Shown in pieces: positions 7,676-15,114 of a DNA stretch of 64,000 bases. Under the pieces are notes generated by a model, which saw nothing but the letters and a program-made list of their open reading frames with translations, ran no database searches and was not told the DNA's origin. The DNA comes from Bradyrhizobium ottawaense (GTDB taxonomy: Bacteria > Pseudomonadota > Alphaproteobacteria > Rhizobiales > Xanthobacteraceae): positions 8,346,001 to 8,410,000 of the forward strand of contig NZ_CP029425.2 of assembly GCF_002278135.3 (NCBI RefSeq). The letters are read 5' to 3'. The position numbers and the translations under genes were made by a program. Within the stretch, counting starts at the first letter, position 1. Every line of letters starts with the position of its first letter.

Positions 7676-9496
7676 GTGGACCTGCAACGGCGGATGCGGG
7701 ATCGCCGTCAGCAGCTCCTTGGTGTAGTCGTCCTGCGGATCGCTCAAGACCTGCTCGGAAGAGCCCTCTTCGACGATTCGACCCGTCCGCATCACAATGA
7801 CACGATCGCACAGCAAGCGCACCACATTCAAATCATGCGAGACGAACAGATAGCTCATACCTAGCCGCGCCTTGAGGTCCTGCAGCAGGTTCAGAACGAC
7901 AGCCTGCACCGAGACGTCCAGCGCCGCCGTCGGCTCGTCCAGGATGACCAGCTTGGGATGCAGCGCGATGGCGCGGGCGATGCCGACACGGGCCTTCTGG
8001 CCGCCGGACAATTGATGCGGGAAACGATCCAGCAGGTTGTGCGGCAGGCCGACCATGGTGGCCAGTTCCTCGCAGCGGGCGCGAAGCGCGTCGCGCCCCC
8101 TGATATCTCCCAATTGCATGATCGGGTCGGCAATGGCGCGCGCGGCGGTGAAGCGCGGGTTGAGGCTGTCGGTCGGATCCTGGAACACCATCTGGATGCG
8201 GCTGCGCTGTGGCAGCCGGGCGAACGAGGCCGGCGCGATGCCGCCGATGTCCTCGCCGTCGAACTGGATCAGGCCGGAGGTCTGGTCGAGCAGGCGCATC
8301 ACCATCATCGACGTGGTCGATTTGCCGCAGCCAGACTCGCCGACAAGGCCGACGCTTTCGCCATGGCCGATCGAAAAGCTGATGCCGTCAACGGCGCGGA
8401 AGACATCCGGCTCCAGCGGCGGCTTGCGGCCGAACAGCTTTCCGAGCGTGGCGGTGGCGCCCTGGCGCGGGTATTCCTTGACGAGCTTTTCGATGAGGAG
8501 GAGCGGCGTCTTCTCCCTCTCCCCGCTTGCGGGGTCGCGACGAGCTTCGCTCGCGCTGAGAGGGTCGGGGTGAGGGGGACTCTCCGCGAGCACGGTGCTG
8601 GGAGAGCCCCCCTCACCCGCCGCGCTCCGCGCGTCGGCCTCTCCCCGCACGCGGGGAGAGGCTAGAGTCTCCTCCTCCGGCAGCAGATCCCGCAGGCTCA
8701 CGCCGAGCCGCGGCGTCGCGCGCATCAGCTTCTTGGTGTAGGGGTGCTGCGGGTTGGCGAAGATGTCGGCGGCTTTCGCGGTTTCGACCACCCGGCCCTT
8801 CTCCATCACCACGACGCGGTCGCAATAGGCGGCTGCCAAGCCGAGATCGTGGGTGATCAGGATGGTCGACATCGCGCGGCGCTTGGTCAGCTCTACGATC
8901 AGGTCCATCACCGCCTTCTGCGTGGTGACGTCGAGGCCGGTGGTCGGCTCGTCCGCGATCAGCAGCTGCGGATTGCAGGCGAGCGCGAGCGCGATGACGA
9001 CGCGCTGGCACATGCCGCCCGAGAGCTCGAACGGATAGGCGTGGTAGCGCTCGCGCGGGCGGGCGATCTTGACCTGCTCCAGCGCCTCGATCGCCTTCTC
9101 GCCGTGATCCTTGACCTGGGCCTGCTGCACGTGGGTGCGCAAGACGTCCTCGATCTGGTCGCCGACTTTCCGGATCGGGTTGAGTGCGGCGCGCGGGTTC
9201 TGAAAGATCATCGAGACTTCGCGGCCGCGCAAATCGCGCATCTGGTCCTCGGTCGCGGCCTTGACGTCGATGCCGGAGAACATCACCGAGCCCTCGGCGA
9301 TCCGCCCCGCGCGGTCGAGGATGCGCATCACCGCGTAGGACGTCACCGACTTGCCCGAGCCGGACTCGCCGACGATGGCAAGCGTCTCGCCCTTGGCGAC
9401 GGAGATGTTGACGTGCTGCACGGCTTTGACGATGCCGCGGCGGGTGGAGAATTCGACGGTGAGGTCCTGGACGTCGAGCAGCGGCTGGGCGGTCAT
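7673..9496 (-). CDS. Fused DppDF/OppDF-type ABC transporter ATPase
   Basis: The 607-residue protein holds two ABC domains. The first (about 5-265) has Walker A GESGSGKS at 43-50 and signature LSGGM; the second (about 335-590) has GESGCGKS and LSGGQ. It energises import by the permease pair upstream, using the family-5 binding protein. The linker at about residues 279-329 is encoded by an in-frame copy of dispersed repeat B (8512-8660) and is rich in Pro, Ser, Arg and Glu, which explains why the protein is about 50 residues longer than usual fusions. Its stop codon lies in repeat F. Position just before atzG suggests the cargo is the ureide hydrolysed by AtzE/G/H/F. Confidence 0.9.
   Translation of the reverse strand: MTAQPLLDVQDLTVEFSTRRGIVKAVQHVNISVAKGETLAIVGESGSGKSVTSYAVMRILDRAGRIAEGSVMFSGIDVKAATEDQMRDLRGREVSMIFQNPRAALNPIRKVGDQIEDVLRTHVQQAQVKDHGEKAIEALEQVKIARPRERYHAYPFELSGGMCQRVVIALALACNPQLLIADEPTTGLDVTTQKAVMDLIVELTKRRAMSTILITHDLGLAAAYCDRVVVMEKGRVVETAKAADIFANPQHPYTKKLMRATPRLGVSLRDLLPEEETLASPRVRGEADARSAAGEGGSPSTVLAESPPHPDPLSASEARRDPASGEREKTPLLLIEKLVKEYPRQGATATLGKLFGRKPPLEPDVFRAVDGISFSIGHGESVGLVGESGCGKSTTSMMVMRLLDQTSGLIQFDGEDIGGIAPASFARLPQRSRIQMVFQDPTDSLNPRFTAARAIADPIMQLGDIRGRDALRARCEELATMVGLPHNLLDRFPHQLSGGQKARVGIARAIALHPKLVILDEPTAALDVSVQAVVLNLLQDLKARLGMSYLFVSHDLNVVRLLCDRVIVMRTGRIVEEGSSEQVLSDPQDDYTKELLTAIPHPPLQVH
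8512..8660. repeat. Dispersed repeat family B, copy 1, inside the ABC ATPase gene
   Basis: The left block CTCCCTCTCCCCGCTTGC and right block CTCCCCGCACGCGGGGAGAG enclose GGTCGGGGTGAGGGGG and CCCCCTCACCCG arms, the same layout as the intergenic copies at 9611-9750 and 26061-26187. It is about 149 bp and keeps the reading frame open across the linker between the two ABC domains. Confidence 0.85.
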
Positions 9497-9610
9497 GCGG
9501 GCCTACGAACCAAAAAACGCGAAAACAACCCCATGCACAGTAGAATGGGATTGAAATCATTGGAGAATTTTGGACGGGTGTTTGCGCGTGAGGCGTGCAC
9601 GGGCCTCTCG

Positions 9611-9750
9611 CTCCCTCTCCCCGTTCTTACGGGGAGAGGGTTGGGGTGAGGGGCCTCTCTCCGCGCAAACGGCTGGCAGAGGAGTTCGCGGAGACCCCCC
9701 CTCACCCGGTCCGCTAACGCGGCCCGGCCTCTCCCCGCACGCGGGGAGAG
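9611..9750. repeat. Dispersed repeat family B, copy 2
   Basis: Arms CTCTCCCCGTTCTTACGGGG and CTCTCCCCGCACGCGGGGAG enclose TTGGGGTGAGGGG and CCCCCCTCACCCGG. It fills most of the 289-nt gap between the ATPase gene and the permease gene of the same transporter; transcripts through it could fold strongly and alter the ratio of the two products. Confidence 0.8.
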
Positions 9751-9785
9751 GCGAACGGCAGCACCGGCTTCAGACAAAGCAATCA

Positions 9786-10685
9786 TCACGTCCTCCGCTG
9801 GGGGTCGACGATGTCGCGCAGGCCGTCGCCGAGGAGGTTGAAGCAGAACACGGCGATCATCAGGGCGAGGCCGGGGAACAGCGCGATCCACCATTCGCCC
9901 GACACCATGAAGCCCGCGCCTTCGGCGACCATGATGCCCCATTCGGCGGTGGGCGGGCGGACGCCGAGGCCGATGAAGGAGAGACCGGCGGCATTGAGGA
10001 TGGCGTAGCCCATGGTCAGCGACATCTGCACGATCATGATCGGCATGATGTTCGGGAGGATGTGCACCAAGAGGATGCGGAATTCGCCGTTGCCGGAGAG
10101 ACGCGCGGCCTGCACGAAGCCGGCGTTGCGGCGGACGTTGGCCTCGGCGCGCGCGACGCGGGCGTAGAGCGGGAAGTTCACGATGGCTGTAGCGAGGATG
10201 ATGTTCTGCACGGTGTTGCCGAGCGCTGCGACGATGCCCATCGCCAGCACGAACAGCGGGAAAGCCATGATGGTGTCGGCGATGCGGCCGACGATGCGAT
10301 CGGTCCAGCCACCGAAATAGCCGGCAGCGATGCCGGCGAGGCCGCCCATCAGGAACACCAGCGCGACAGAGGCGACCGCGATAAAAGTGTCGAGCCGCGT
10401 TGCCACGACGACGCGACTGAAGATATCGCGCCCCAATTGGTCGGTACCGAACCAGTGCGCGGCCGACGGCGGCTTCAGTGCTGCGGCGGTGTCGGAGGCG
10501 AGCGGATCGTAGGGCACCACGTAGGGACCGAGGATCGCGGCGGCGAGGATCAGGATCAGCAAGGCGAAGGCAAAGCCGGTGACCTTGTTTTCGCCGAGCA
10601 CGTAGCGGGTCTGTTCGAGGATCGCAGCCAGTCCCGAGGTACGTGCGGGACCGACAGGCTCGACAGCAGGCGCAACAGAACTCAT
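9786..10685 (-). CDS. DppC/OppC-type ABC permease
   Basis: This 299-residue inner-membrane protein has the long N-terminal helix and OppC N-terminal segment, about six membrane helices and the EAA loop in the PLYARVARAEANVRRNAGFV region. It pairs with the DppB-like gene 9 nt upstream to form the channel of the family-5 importer. Confidence 0.88.
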   Translation of the reverse strand: MSSVAPAVEPVGPARTSGLAAILEQTRYVLGENKVTGFAFALLILILAAAILGPYVVPYDPLASDTAAALKPPSAAHWFGTDQLGRDIFSRVVVATRLDTFIAVASVALVFLMGGLAGIAAGYFGGWTDRIVGRIADTIMAFPLFVLAMGIVAALGNTVQNIILATAIVNFPLYARVARAEANVRRNAGFVQAARLSGNGEFRILLVHILPNIMPIMIVQMSLTMGYAILNAAGLSFIGLGVRPPTAEWGIMVAEGAGFMVSGEWWIALFPGLALMIAVFCFNLLGDGLRDIVDPQRRT

Positions 10686-10694
10686 GAATGCCCC

Positions 10695-11708
10695 CTACCC
10701 TTCCAACCGCACGCGCGGATCGATCACGCCGTACAAAATGTCGATCACGAGATTGAGCAGCACGTACATGACCGCCATGGTCAGGACAAAACCTTGCACC
10801 GGCGCGAAGTCCGACGAGATCAGCGCTTCCACCGCGTAGGAGCCGATGCCGGGCCATGCGAAGACTTTTTCCACCAGCACGTTGGCGCCGAGCAGGAACG
10901 AGAACACCATGCTGAGCGTGGTGATCACGGGCAGCATCGCATTGCGGAAGGCGTAAGTGACGATCACGGTCGACGGTGACAGGCCGCTGGCGCGCGCGGT
11001 GCGGACGAATTCGGACGCGAGCACCGCCAGCATCGAGGCGCGTGTCATGCGTGCGATCGGCGCCAGCGAGAAGATCGCCAACGTCGTCGCCGGCAGGATG
11101 AGCTGGCTCAGCGCCGAGCGGAACGCTTCGAGATCGCGCGCGATCAAGGTGTCGATCAGATAGAAGCCGGTCACCGTCGGCGGCGCGCTGTAGAACACGT
11201 CGAGCCGGCCGAGCGGCGCAGGCGACCAGCCGAGCCGGAAATAGAAGACATAGACCAGCACGAGGCCAGTGAAGAACACCGGCAGCGAGACGCCGGCTGT
11301 CGTCGTGATGCGACATAAGTGATCGACCCACGATCCCGGCCGCGTCGCGGCGAGCACGCCGAGCGGAATGGCGATGACGACGGACACGATGAGGCCGAGC
11401 AGCGTGAGTTCAGCCGAGGCCGGCAGGCGGTTGCGGATCTCGGCCGCGACCGGCTGTCCTGTCGTCAGCGAGTTGCCGAAATCGCCGTGGGCGAGGTCGT
11501 TGGTGTAGCGGAAGAACTGCTCGATCAGCGGCTTGTCGAGGCCGAGTTTTTTCCGGATCTGCTCGACGGCTTCCTTCGTCGCAGCGGGGCCGGCGAAGTA
11601 GGCGGCGGGATCGCCCGGCAGCGCGCGCGTCAGCAGGAATGTGACGATGACGACCCCGATCAGCGAGGGAATCGCAAACATCAGGCGCTTGCCGATCATG
11701 GTGAGCAT
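10695..11708 (-). CDS. DppB/OppB-type ABC permease
   Basis: The 337-residue protein starts with the typical DppB N-terminus (KRLMFAIPSLIGVVIVTFLL), then the RALPGDPA segment and a binding-protein-dependent transport EAA region (FVRTARASGLS) near residues 225-240. It is followed after 9 nt by the DppC-like gene. Repeat B3 separates it from the binding-protein gene. Confidence 0.9.
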   Translation of the reverse strand: MLTMIGKRLMFAIPSLIGVVIVTFLLTRALPGDPAAYFAGPAATKEAVEQIRKKLGLDKPLIEQFFRYTNDLAHGDFGNSLTTGQPVAAEIRNRLPASAELTLLGLIVSVVIAIPLGVLAATRPGSWVDHLCRITTTAGVSLPVFFTGLVLVYVFYFRLGWSPAPLGRLDVFYSAPPTVTGFYLIDTLIARDLEAFRSALSQLILPATTLAIFSLAPIARMTRASMLAVLASEFVRTARASGLSPSTVIVTYAFRNAMLPVITTLSMVFSFLLGANVLVEKVFAWPGIGSYAVEALISSDFAPVQGFVLTMAVMYVLLNLVIDILYGVIDPRVRLEG

Positions 11709-11762
11709 GGGGTGCTCCTGCGCTGCGTATGGGAACGAGATCGTGCGGCACGTTCGGCTGCG

Positions 11763-11869
11763 TTCCCTCCCCCCTTGTGGGGGAGGGCTAGGGAGGGGGG
11801 TGGCTCCGGGAGAGGTCTGAGTTTGTGGCTACCCCCCTCCCTGCCCCTCCCCCACAAGGGGGGAGGGAA
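11763..11869. repeat. Dispersed repeat family B, copy 3
   Basis: TTCCCTCCCCCCTTGTGGGG at the left is complementary to the right end, with inner arms GGGAGGGGGGTGG and CCACCCCCCTCCC-like sequence. The whole 107-bp unit can fold into one long hairpin. It lies between the abundant binding-protein gene and the permease genes, as is common for stability elements that keep binding protein in excess (inference). Confidence 0.8.
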
Positions 11870-11938
11870 TGAGGGAGCGGTGGCAGCCTCACTCCAAGAG
11901 CTGAAAGACACGGCCAGATCGCACGCACGCACGACACC

Positions 11939-13561
11939 TCACCCCTTCGCCAGCGCGCGATAATCGAGCCTCCGGTGGAACCAGTATTGATAGCCGCTGA
12001 TGTTCTTCTGCATCGCGACGTTGACGAAGGGCTGGTACAGCGGGATGCGCGGGATGTCGGTGAAGGCGAGATCGACGAAGCCCTTCACGTCGGCATCGTA
12101 AGTTGACTTGTCGCCGGCCGCGGCGGCGGTGCGGGCGCCGTCGATCAGTCTGTCCATCTCCGCCGACTTGTAGCTCATGGTGTTGAAGACGGAATTGTTG
12201 CCGTGATAGCACCAGTAGAAGAAGTACTCGGGGTAATCGAGCCAGCCCGAGAACACATTGGTGAAGAGCGGCATCTCCTTCTTGTTCAATTCGGTGCGCC
12301 AGTTGGCGCCGGGCACCTTGTTGATGGTGGTCTTGATGCCGATCTGCGCGAGGCTCTCCTGCACCAGCACGCAGAGCGGCTCGTTGACGCCGGCAAAATT
12401 GAGGTCGAACGAGATCGTGGTCTCGAAGCCGTTCGCATAGCCCGCCTCCGCCAGTAGCGCCTTCGCCTTGTCCATGTCGGTGTTGTATTTATGCGGCTGC
12501 GGCCAGGCGACCTCGGTCGCCTTGTCCTTCGGCGCGCCGAACATCGGGTTGGCGAGGCCGAACATCACGGCGTCCATGATCTTCTGATAGGGCAGCGCGT
12601 AGGCAACGGCCTGGCGCACCTTCGGATTGTCGAAGGGCGGCTTGGTGACGTTCATGCCGATATACTGGATGCCGTTGGAGAACGGCAGCGACACCACGTT
12701 GAGCTTGCCGTTGGCTTTCATCTCCTGAAAGTCCTTGTTCGGCAGCTCATAGGAGATGTCGGCATCGCCGCGCTCCAAGAGCGCGCGGCGGTTGCCGGCC
12801 TGCGGCACCATGCGCCAGATCACGCGCTTGATCTTCGGCAAGGGGCCACCGACCCAATCCTCGTTGCGCTCCATGATCACTTCGGTGCCCGCGGTCCACT
12901 TCGTCACCTTGTAGGCGCCGGAGCCCGCGGTCTGCTGCTTGGTGAATTCGAGGCCCCAGGGGTCCTTCTCGCTGGCATTCTTCTTCACGAGCTCGGAGTT
13001 GACGATGCAGGGCACGATCACGGCGAGATCGGGAATCGTCAGCTTGTCCTTTTTCAGGAAGTCGACGCGCACCGTGTGGTCGTCGATCACGACGAACTGT
13101 TCGGGCTTGGTCAGCGAGCCCGCGCTCATCTGGAACGTCGGAAAGCCGCCGACGCTGACGGCGCGATCGAGCGACCACTTCACGTCCTTGGCGGTAACGG
13201 GCGCCCCGTCGTGGAATTTGGCGTTCTTCTTCAGCTTGAAGGTGACCGACATGTCGTCGATCCTAAACTCCTCGGCGAGCTCGCCCTTGAACTTGTCGCG
13301 GTCGTAATAGGGCACCCCGCCGGGGCCGCTCTTCATCTCGTGGCTGATCAGGCGGTCGTAGCAATTCCAGGACACCTCATAGCCGGGCACGTTGGTGCCG
13401 ACGCCGTGGATGTCGAGATTGTTGGGGCCGCCTTCCGAGACGATCAGCAGCGTCTCGGAGCGGGCGTCGGCATAGGCTGAGGAAATCACCTGTGGCATCG
13501 CCGGAAGCGCCGCTCCGGCGGCCAACCCGGAAACGGACTTGAGGAAATCGCGGCGCTTCAT
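11939..13561 (-). CDS. Family-5 (peptide/nickel/ureide type) ABC solute-binding protein
   Basis: The 540-residue protein begins MKRRDFLKSVSGLAAGAALP, a twin-arginine signal. The longer frame to 13618 has no ribosome site, while GGAG lies 7 nt before ATG 13561. The body is a SBP_bac_5 fold, with an early YEVSWNCYDRLI segment and the usual FHDGAPVTAKDVKWSLDR motif. First gene of the minus-strand ureide operon, directly behind a sigma-54-type promoter. Cargo is inferred from context (amide- or urea-rich, nitrogen-supplying compound), not from the sequence. Confidence 0.9.
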   Translation of the reverse strand: MKRRDFLKSVSGLAAGAALPAMPQVISSAYADARSETLLIVSEGGPNNLDIHGVGTNVPGYEVSWNCYDRLISHEMKSGPGGVPYYDRDKFKGELAEEFRIDDMSVTFKLKKNAKFHDGAPVTAKDVKWSLDRAVSVGGFPTFQMSAGSLTKPEQFVVIDDHTVRVDFLKKDKLTIPDLAVIVPCIVNSELVKKNASEKDPWGLEFTKQQTAGSGAYKVTKWTAGTEVIMERNEDWVGGPLPKIKRVIWRMVPQAGNRRALLERGDADISYELPNKDFQEMKANGKLNVVSLPFSNGIQYIGMNVTKPPFDNPKVRQAVAYALPYQKIMDAVMFGLANPMFGAPKDKATEVAWPQPHKYNTDMDKAKALLAEAGYANGFETTISFDLNFAGVNEPLCVLVQESLAQIGIKTTINKVPGANWRTELNKKEMPLFTNVFSGWLDYPEYFFYWCYHGNNSVFNTMSYKSAEMDRLIDGARTAAAAGDKSTYDADVKGFVDLAFTDIPRIPLYQPFVNVAMQKNISGYQYWFHRRLDYRALAKG

Positions 13562-13601
13562 GAAATCGCTCCAACTCAAAGTTCTTGGTTGGAACCGGAT
13601 T

Positions 13602-13618
13602 CGCAAAGTTCGTGCCAA
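13602..13618 (-). promoter_or_regulatory. Sigma-54 (-24/-12) promoter of the ureide uptake/hydrolysis operon
   Basis: On the minus strand TTGGCACGAACTTTGCG fits the consensus YTGGCACGRNNNTTGCW at all but the last base, and GG and GC are separated by 10 bp. A start near 13591 gives a leader of about 30 nt to the ATG at 13561. An enhancer-binding protein such as NtrC would be needed; I did not find a convincing NtrC site upstream. The gap to 13920 otherwise holds an AT-richer stretch and repeat A2. Confidence 0.75.
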
Positions 13619-13785
13619 GGCTTAACGGGTATTTACAATCAAGTTAATGAACTGATATCGCTTATGAAATGTCGATTTAGGCGCGTCGTGGCCTTCGTCT
13701 CGATCTCCCGAGATTGCATACAAAGATACAGATTTGCCTATTCAATGGGCTGAATTTGATTGGCGCCCGCCCGATAAGCACGGCT

Positions 13786-13890
13786 GTCATTCCAGGGCGA
13801 TGCGCAGCATCGAGCCCGGAATCCATCGGGCGGCAGCACGCGCAGGATCATGGATTCCGGGCTCGCCGCTCCGCGGCGCCCCGGAATGAC
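13786..13890. repeat. Dispersed repeat family A, copy 2
   Basis: GTCATTCCAGGGCGATGCG opens and CGCGGCGCCCCGGAATGAC closes the unit, with inner GAGCCCGGAATCCATC and GATTCCGGGCTCGC arms. It lies between the divergent ureide operon promoter and the end of the kinase-fold gene. Confidence 0.8.
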
Positions 13891-13920
13891 GGAGAGAGGC
13901 GGGGCCGGCGCTGACCGGCC

Positions 13921-14880
13921 TCAACCCGCCCAGATCAGCTCCTGCAGCTCGACCAGGTCATCCGCCTGCTCCTGCCAGCCCGCGATGCAGATGTGGCTGT
14001 TGAGGTCGCTGGCGCGGTGCAGCAGCATCAGGGCCATCAGCCGGCGCTTCAGCGTATAGTCGAGCTTCGTATAGCCAAAGCCTTCGAGCAGGCTCTTCAC
14101 CCTCCCCGGCCGGCCCGCCGCCATGAACGCGCCGGGGCCGAGCAGGTCGTAATCGCGCCATCCCGCCAGCACGTCGCCGAAGTCGAACAGGCCTTTGAGC
14201 GACCACTGGCCGTCATCGCAGGCGAGCAGGAAGTTCTCCGGGATGTACTCGCCGACCAGAAAGACCGGCGGCGCATCCATCGGAATGAGCTTTTCCGCAT
14301 CGCGCAGGAGATCGTCGAGGCCTTTGAGGAATTTCGGCGCGAGGCCGAGGCGCGTGTGCCGGGCACGGCAGCCTAGCATCTGCGCACGCATGAAGTCGTC
14401 CCAGCGCGGCTCGATGTTCGCCAGCGGTCCGAGCGGGACGCGCTGGACGCTCGCGATGGTCTCGCCGATCTGGCGCAGCAGGCGCTCCTTCTGCGCTTCG
14501 GGCAGATGCGGCCAGACCTCCGAGCCGAGCGTGCCGGCAAGACGGGTGATGACGAGATAGGGCCAGCCGTCTCGCGTTCCTTCGGCGACGATCTCGGGGA
14601 TCGGCAGATCGAGATGGCCTTTGAGCTGCATCAGCGAGCCGCGCTCGGAGACGAATTGTGCGTGCAGCAGCGGCGGGAAGATTTTCAGGATCAGCGTCTC
14701 GCCGAGACCAACCACGAGGTTGGTGCCGGTCGCAAACACATGCGGCGCGCTGATGTCGAGATCGTGGCTGCGCGCGATGTCGAGGGCGATCGGCAGCCAT
14801 TGCGAGGACGCGGAGCGAAAGGCGCGAAAGCTTTCGGAGTCGGTGAAGGCCGGCAGTGTTTGCGATGGAGCGATCGTCAT
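13921..14880 (-). CDS. Aminoglycoside-phosphotransferase-fold protein with altered catalytic motif
   Basis: The 319-residue protein has the APH/choline-kinase fold: an ATP-lobe lysine in LGETLILKIFPPL (about 65), and a metal-binding Asp in GLFDFGDVLAGW. The usual catalytic H-G-D-x-x-x-x-N block reads VGEYIPEN, so His is Val and the catalytic Asp is Glu. It may be an inactive kinase, a binding protein, or a divergent small-molecule kinase. Isolated, with repeats on both sides; substrate unknown. Confidence 0.75.
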   Translation of the reverse strand: MTIAPSQTLPAFTDSESFRAFRSASSQWLPIALDIARSHDLDISAPHVFATGTNLVVGLGETLILKIFPPLLHAQFVSERGSLMQLKGHLDLPIPEIVAEGTRDGWPYLVITRLAGTLGSEVWPHLPEAQKERLLRQIGETIASVQRVPLGPLANIEPRWDDFMRAQMLGCRARHTRLGLAPKFLKGLDDLLRDAEKLIPMDAPPVFLVGEYIPENFLLACDDGQWSLKGLFDFGDVLAGWRDYDLLGPGAFMAAGRPGRVKSLLEGFGYTKLDYTLKRRLMALMLLHRASDLNSHICIAGWQEQADDLVELQELIWAG

Positions 14881-14920
14881 TCAGGTGTTTTTTTGTTGAT
14901 TCAGTGCGAGCCAAGAAGAC

Positions 14921-15076
14921 GGTGCACCTCTCCCGCTTGCGGGGGAGGTCGGCGCGTTCCGGGCGATGCGAAGCATCGTCCCGCGCCGGGTGGGGGCTCT
15001 TTCCTCTAGGGGATTATCCCGTTGTGGAGACACCCCCACCCCAACCCTCCCCCGCAAGCGGGAGAGGGGGCGCACC
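14921..15076. repeat. Dispersed repeat family B, copy 4
   Basis: GGTGCACCTCTCCCGCTTGC at the left is answered by GCAAGCGGGAGAGGGGGCGC at the right; inner arms are GCCGGGTGGGGGCTC and CACCCCCACCCC. It occupies nearly all of the 234-nt gap between two co-directional minus-strand genes. Confidence 0.8.
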
Positions 15077-15114
15077 TCACTCGAGGTCGCAGCGGTGTCC
15101 AATCGCAACATGCA

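Noticed and set aside
9493..11331. 612-codon minus-strand frame across the two permease genes
   Set aside because: Same strand but a different frame from the permeases, Arg-rich and domain-free; the DppB/DppC frames are the real ones.
13629..13636. GTATTTAC as a GntR-type operator near the ureide promoter
   Set aside because: The match to the GT-N4-AC core is short and no similar site was found at the atzF promoter; not enough to call.
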